A stretch of DNA of 64,000 bases from NCBI GenBank assembly GCA_013115135.1, contig JABANP010000024.1, positions 62,001 to 126,000 of the forward strand, given 5' to 3'. The notes beneath the pieces are model-generated. The model saw nothing but the letters and a program-made list of their open reading frames with translations, searched no databases and was not told where the DNA came from. Below are positions 63,880-64,000 of the stretch, in pieces. Made by a program: the position numbers and the translations under genes. The first letter of the stretch is position 1; every line of letters begins with the position of its first letter. The DNA is from Perkinsus olseni (taxonomy: Eukaryota > Perkinsozoa > Perkinsida > Perkinsidae).

Positions 63880-64000
63880 GGAAGGCTGCAGGGAATCGCC
63901 CTAACAAGGAGCACGAGTAGCATGCCCAGTACTCCCCAGCTGGGAGTGAGACTACTTCAGAGCTCTGCTGTAAGTCAAACCCATACTCTGAGGTGGGATA
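63880..64000. other. window edge, upstream of the membrane-protein gene
   Basis: Probable promoter or 5' UTR of the gene starting at 63879; no motif recognised. Confidence 0.3.

Noticed and set aside
1..64000. Dinoflagellate-type spliced leader (CCGTAGCCATTTTGGCTCAAG type)
   Set aside because: I scanned gene starts by eye for this leader and found no convincing copy or relic.

Overview
This is a window of nuclear DNA from a eukaryote. Conserved proteins are split by many short GT-AG introns, most 43-60 nt, and nearly every gene reads through only after splicing. The gene set (UNC-50, 26S proteasome Rpn3, BCP1/BCCIP, IST3/RBMX2, KIF-binding protein, VPS9, PX and ENTH domains), the near-50% base composition, the compact introns and the lineage-specific secreted mucin-like proteins suggest a protist. 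An alveolate of the Perkinsus type is my best guess (inference; no ribosomal or organellar marker is present).

Layout. 0.9-19.5 kb is a patchwork of secreted or surface genes and duplicated pieces: a secreted protein with seven cysteine-rich fibronectin III repeats (-), a purple acid phosphatase (+), a Fringe-like (GT31) glycosyltransferase (+), the duplicated tail of a kinase gene (-), a small secreted protein (-), a decayed copy of the fibronectin gene's 5' end, a broken second glycosyltransferase, and an intact protein kinase fused to two FHA domains (-). 19.8-22.4 kb carries UNC-50 and an FtsJ/MRM2 rRNA 2'-O-methyltransferase (+), then tRNA-Arg(UCG). 22.7-30.7 kb is a run of minus-strand housekeeping genes: VPS9 protein, Rpn3, an unknown fragment, BCP1 and IST3. 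31-35.4 kb holds unrecognised minus-strand coding exons, tandem hairpins and a remarkable GATC-saturated tract.

37.5-46.3 kb is a tandem duplication of a two-gene module. In each copy a mucin-like secreted protein (-) and a malate/lactate dehydrogenase family enzyme (+) diverge from a shared 450-490 bp promoter. The two dehydrogenases are almost identical. Both carry Gln where malate dehydrogenases have the substrate-reading Arg, which predicts a shift toward lactate. The second mucin has grown to 772 residues by an internal domain duplication and a 21-bp minisatellite. Between the modules sits a 1,001-bp element with perfect 31-bp terminal inverted repeats.

46.5-58.1 kb is again minus-strand: half of an ENTH domain, an intron-rich PepD-type M20C dipeptidase, a small coiled-coil protein, a secreted acidic protein, KIF-binding protein and a PX-domain protein. 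58.1-64 kb contains a decayed Ty3/gypsy-type polyprotein fragment, a small unknown spliced protein and the exons of a multi-pass membrane protein.

Several genes show single-base or two-base frame breaks, two of them at C homopolymers. These are either residual sequencing indels or early decay. Exon joins below were worked out by eye from frames, splice motifs and recalled family patterns; no alignment was run.
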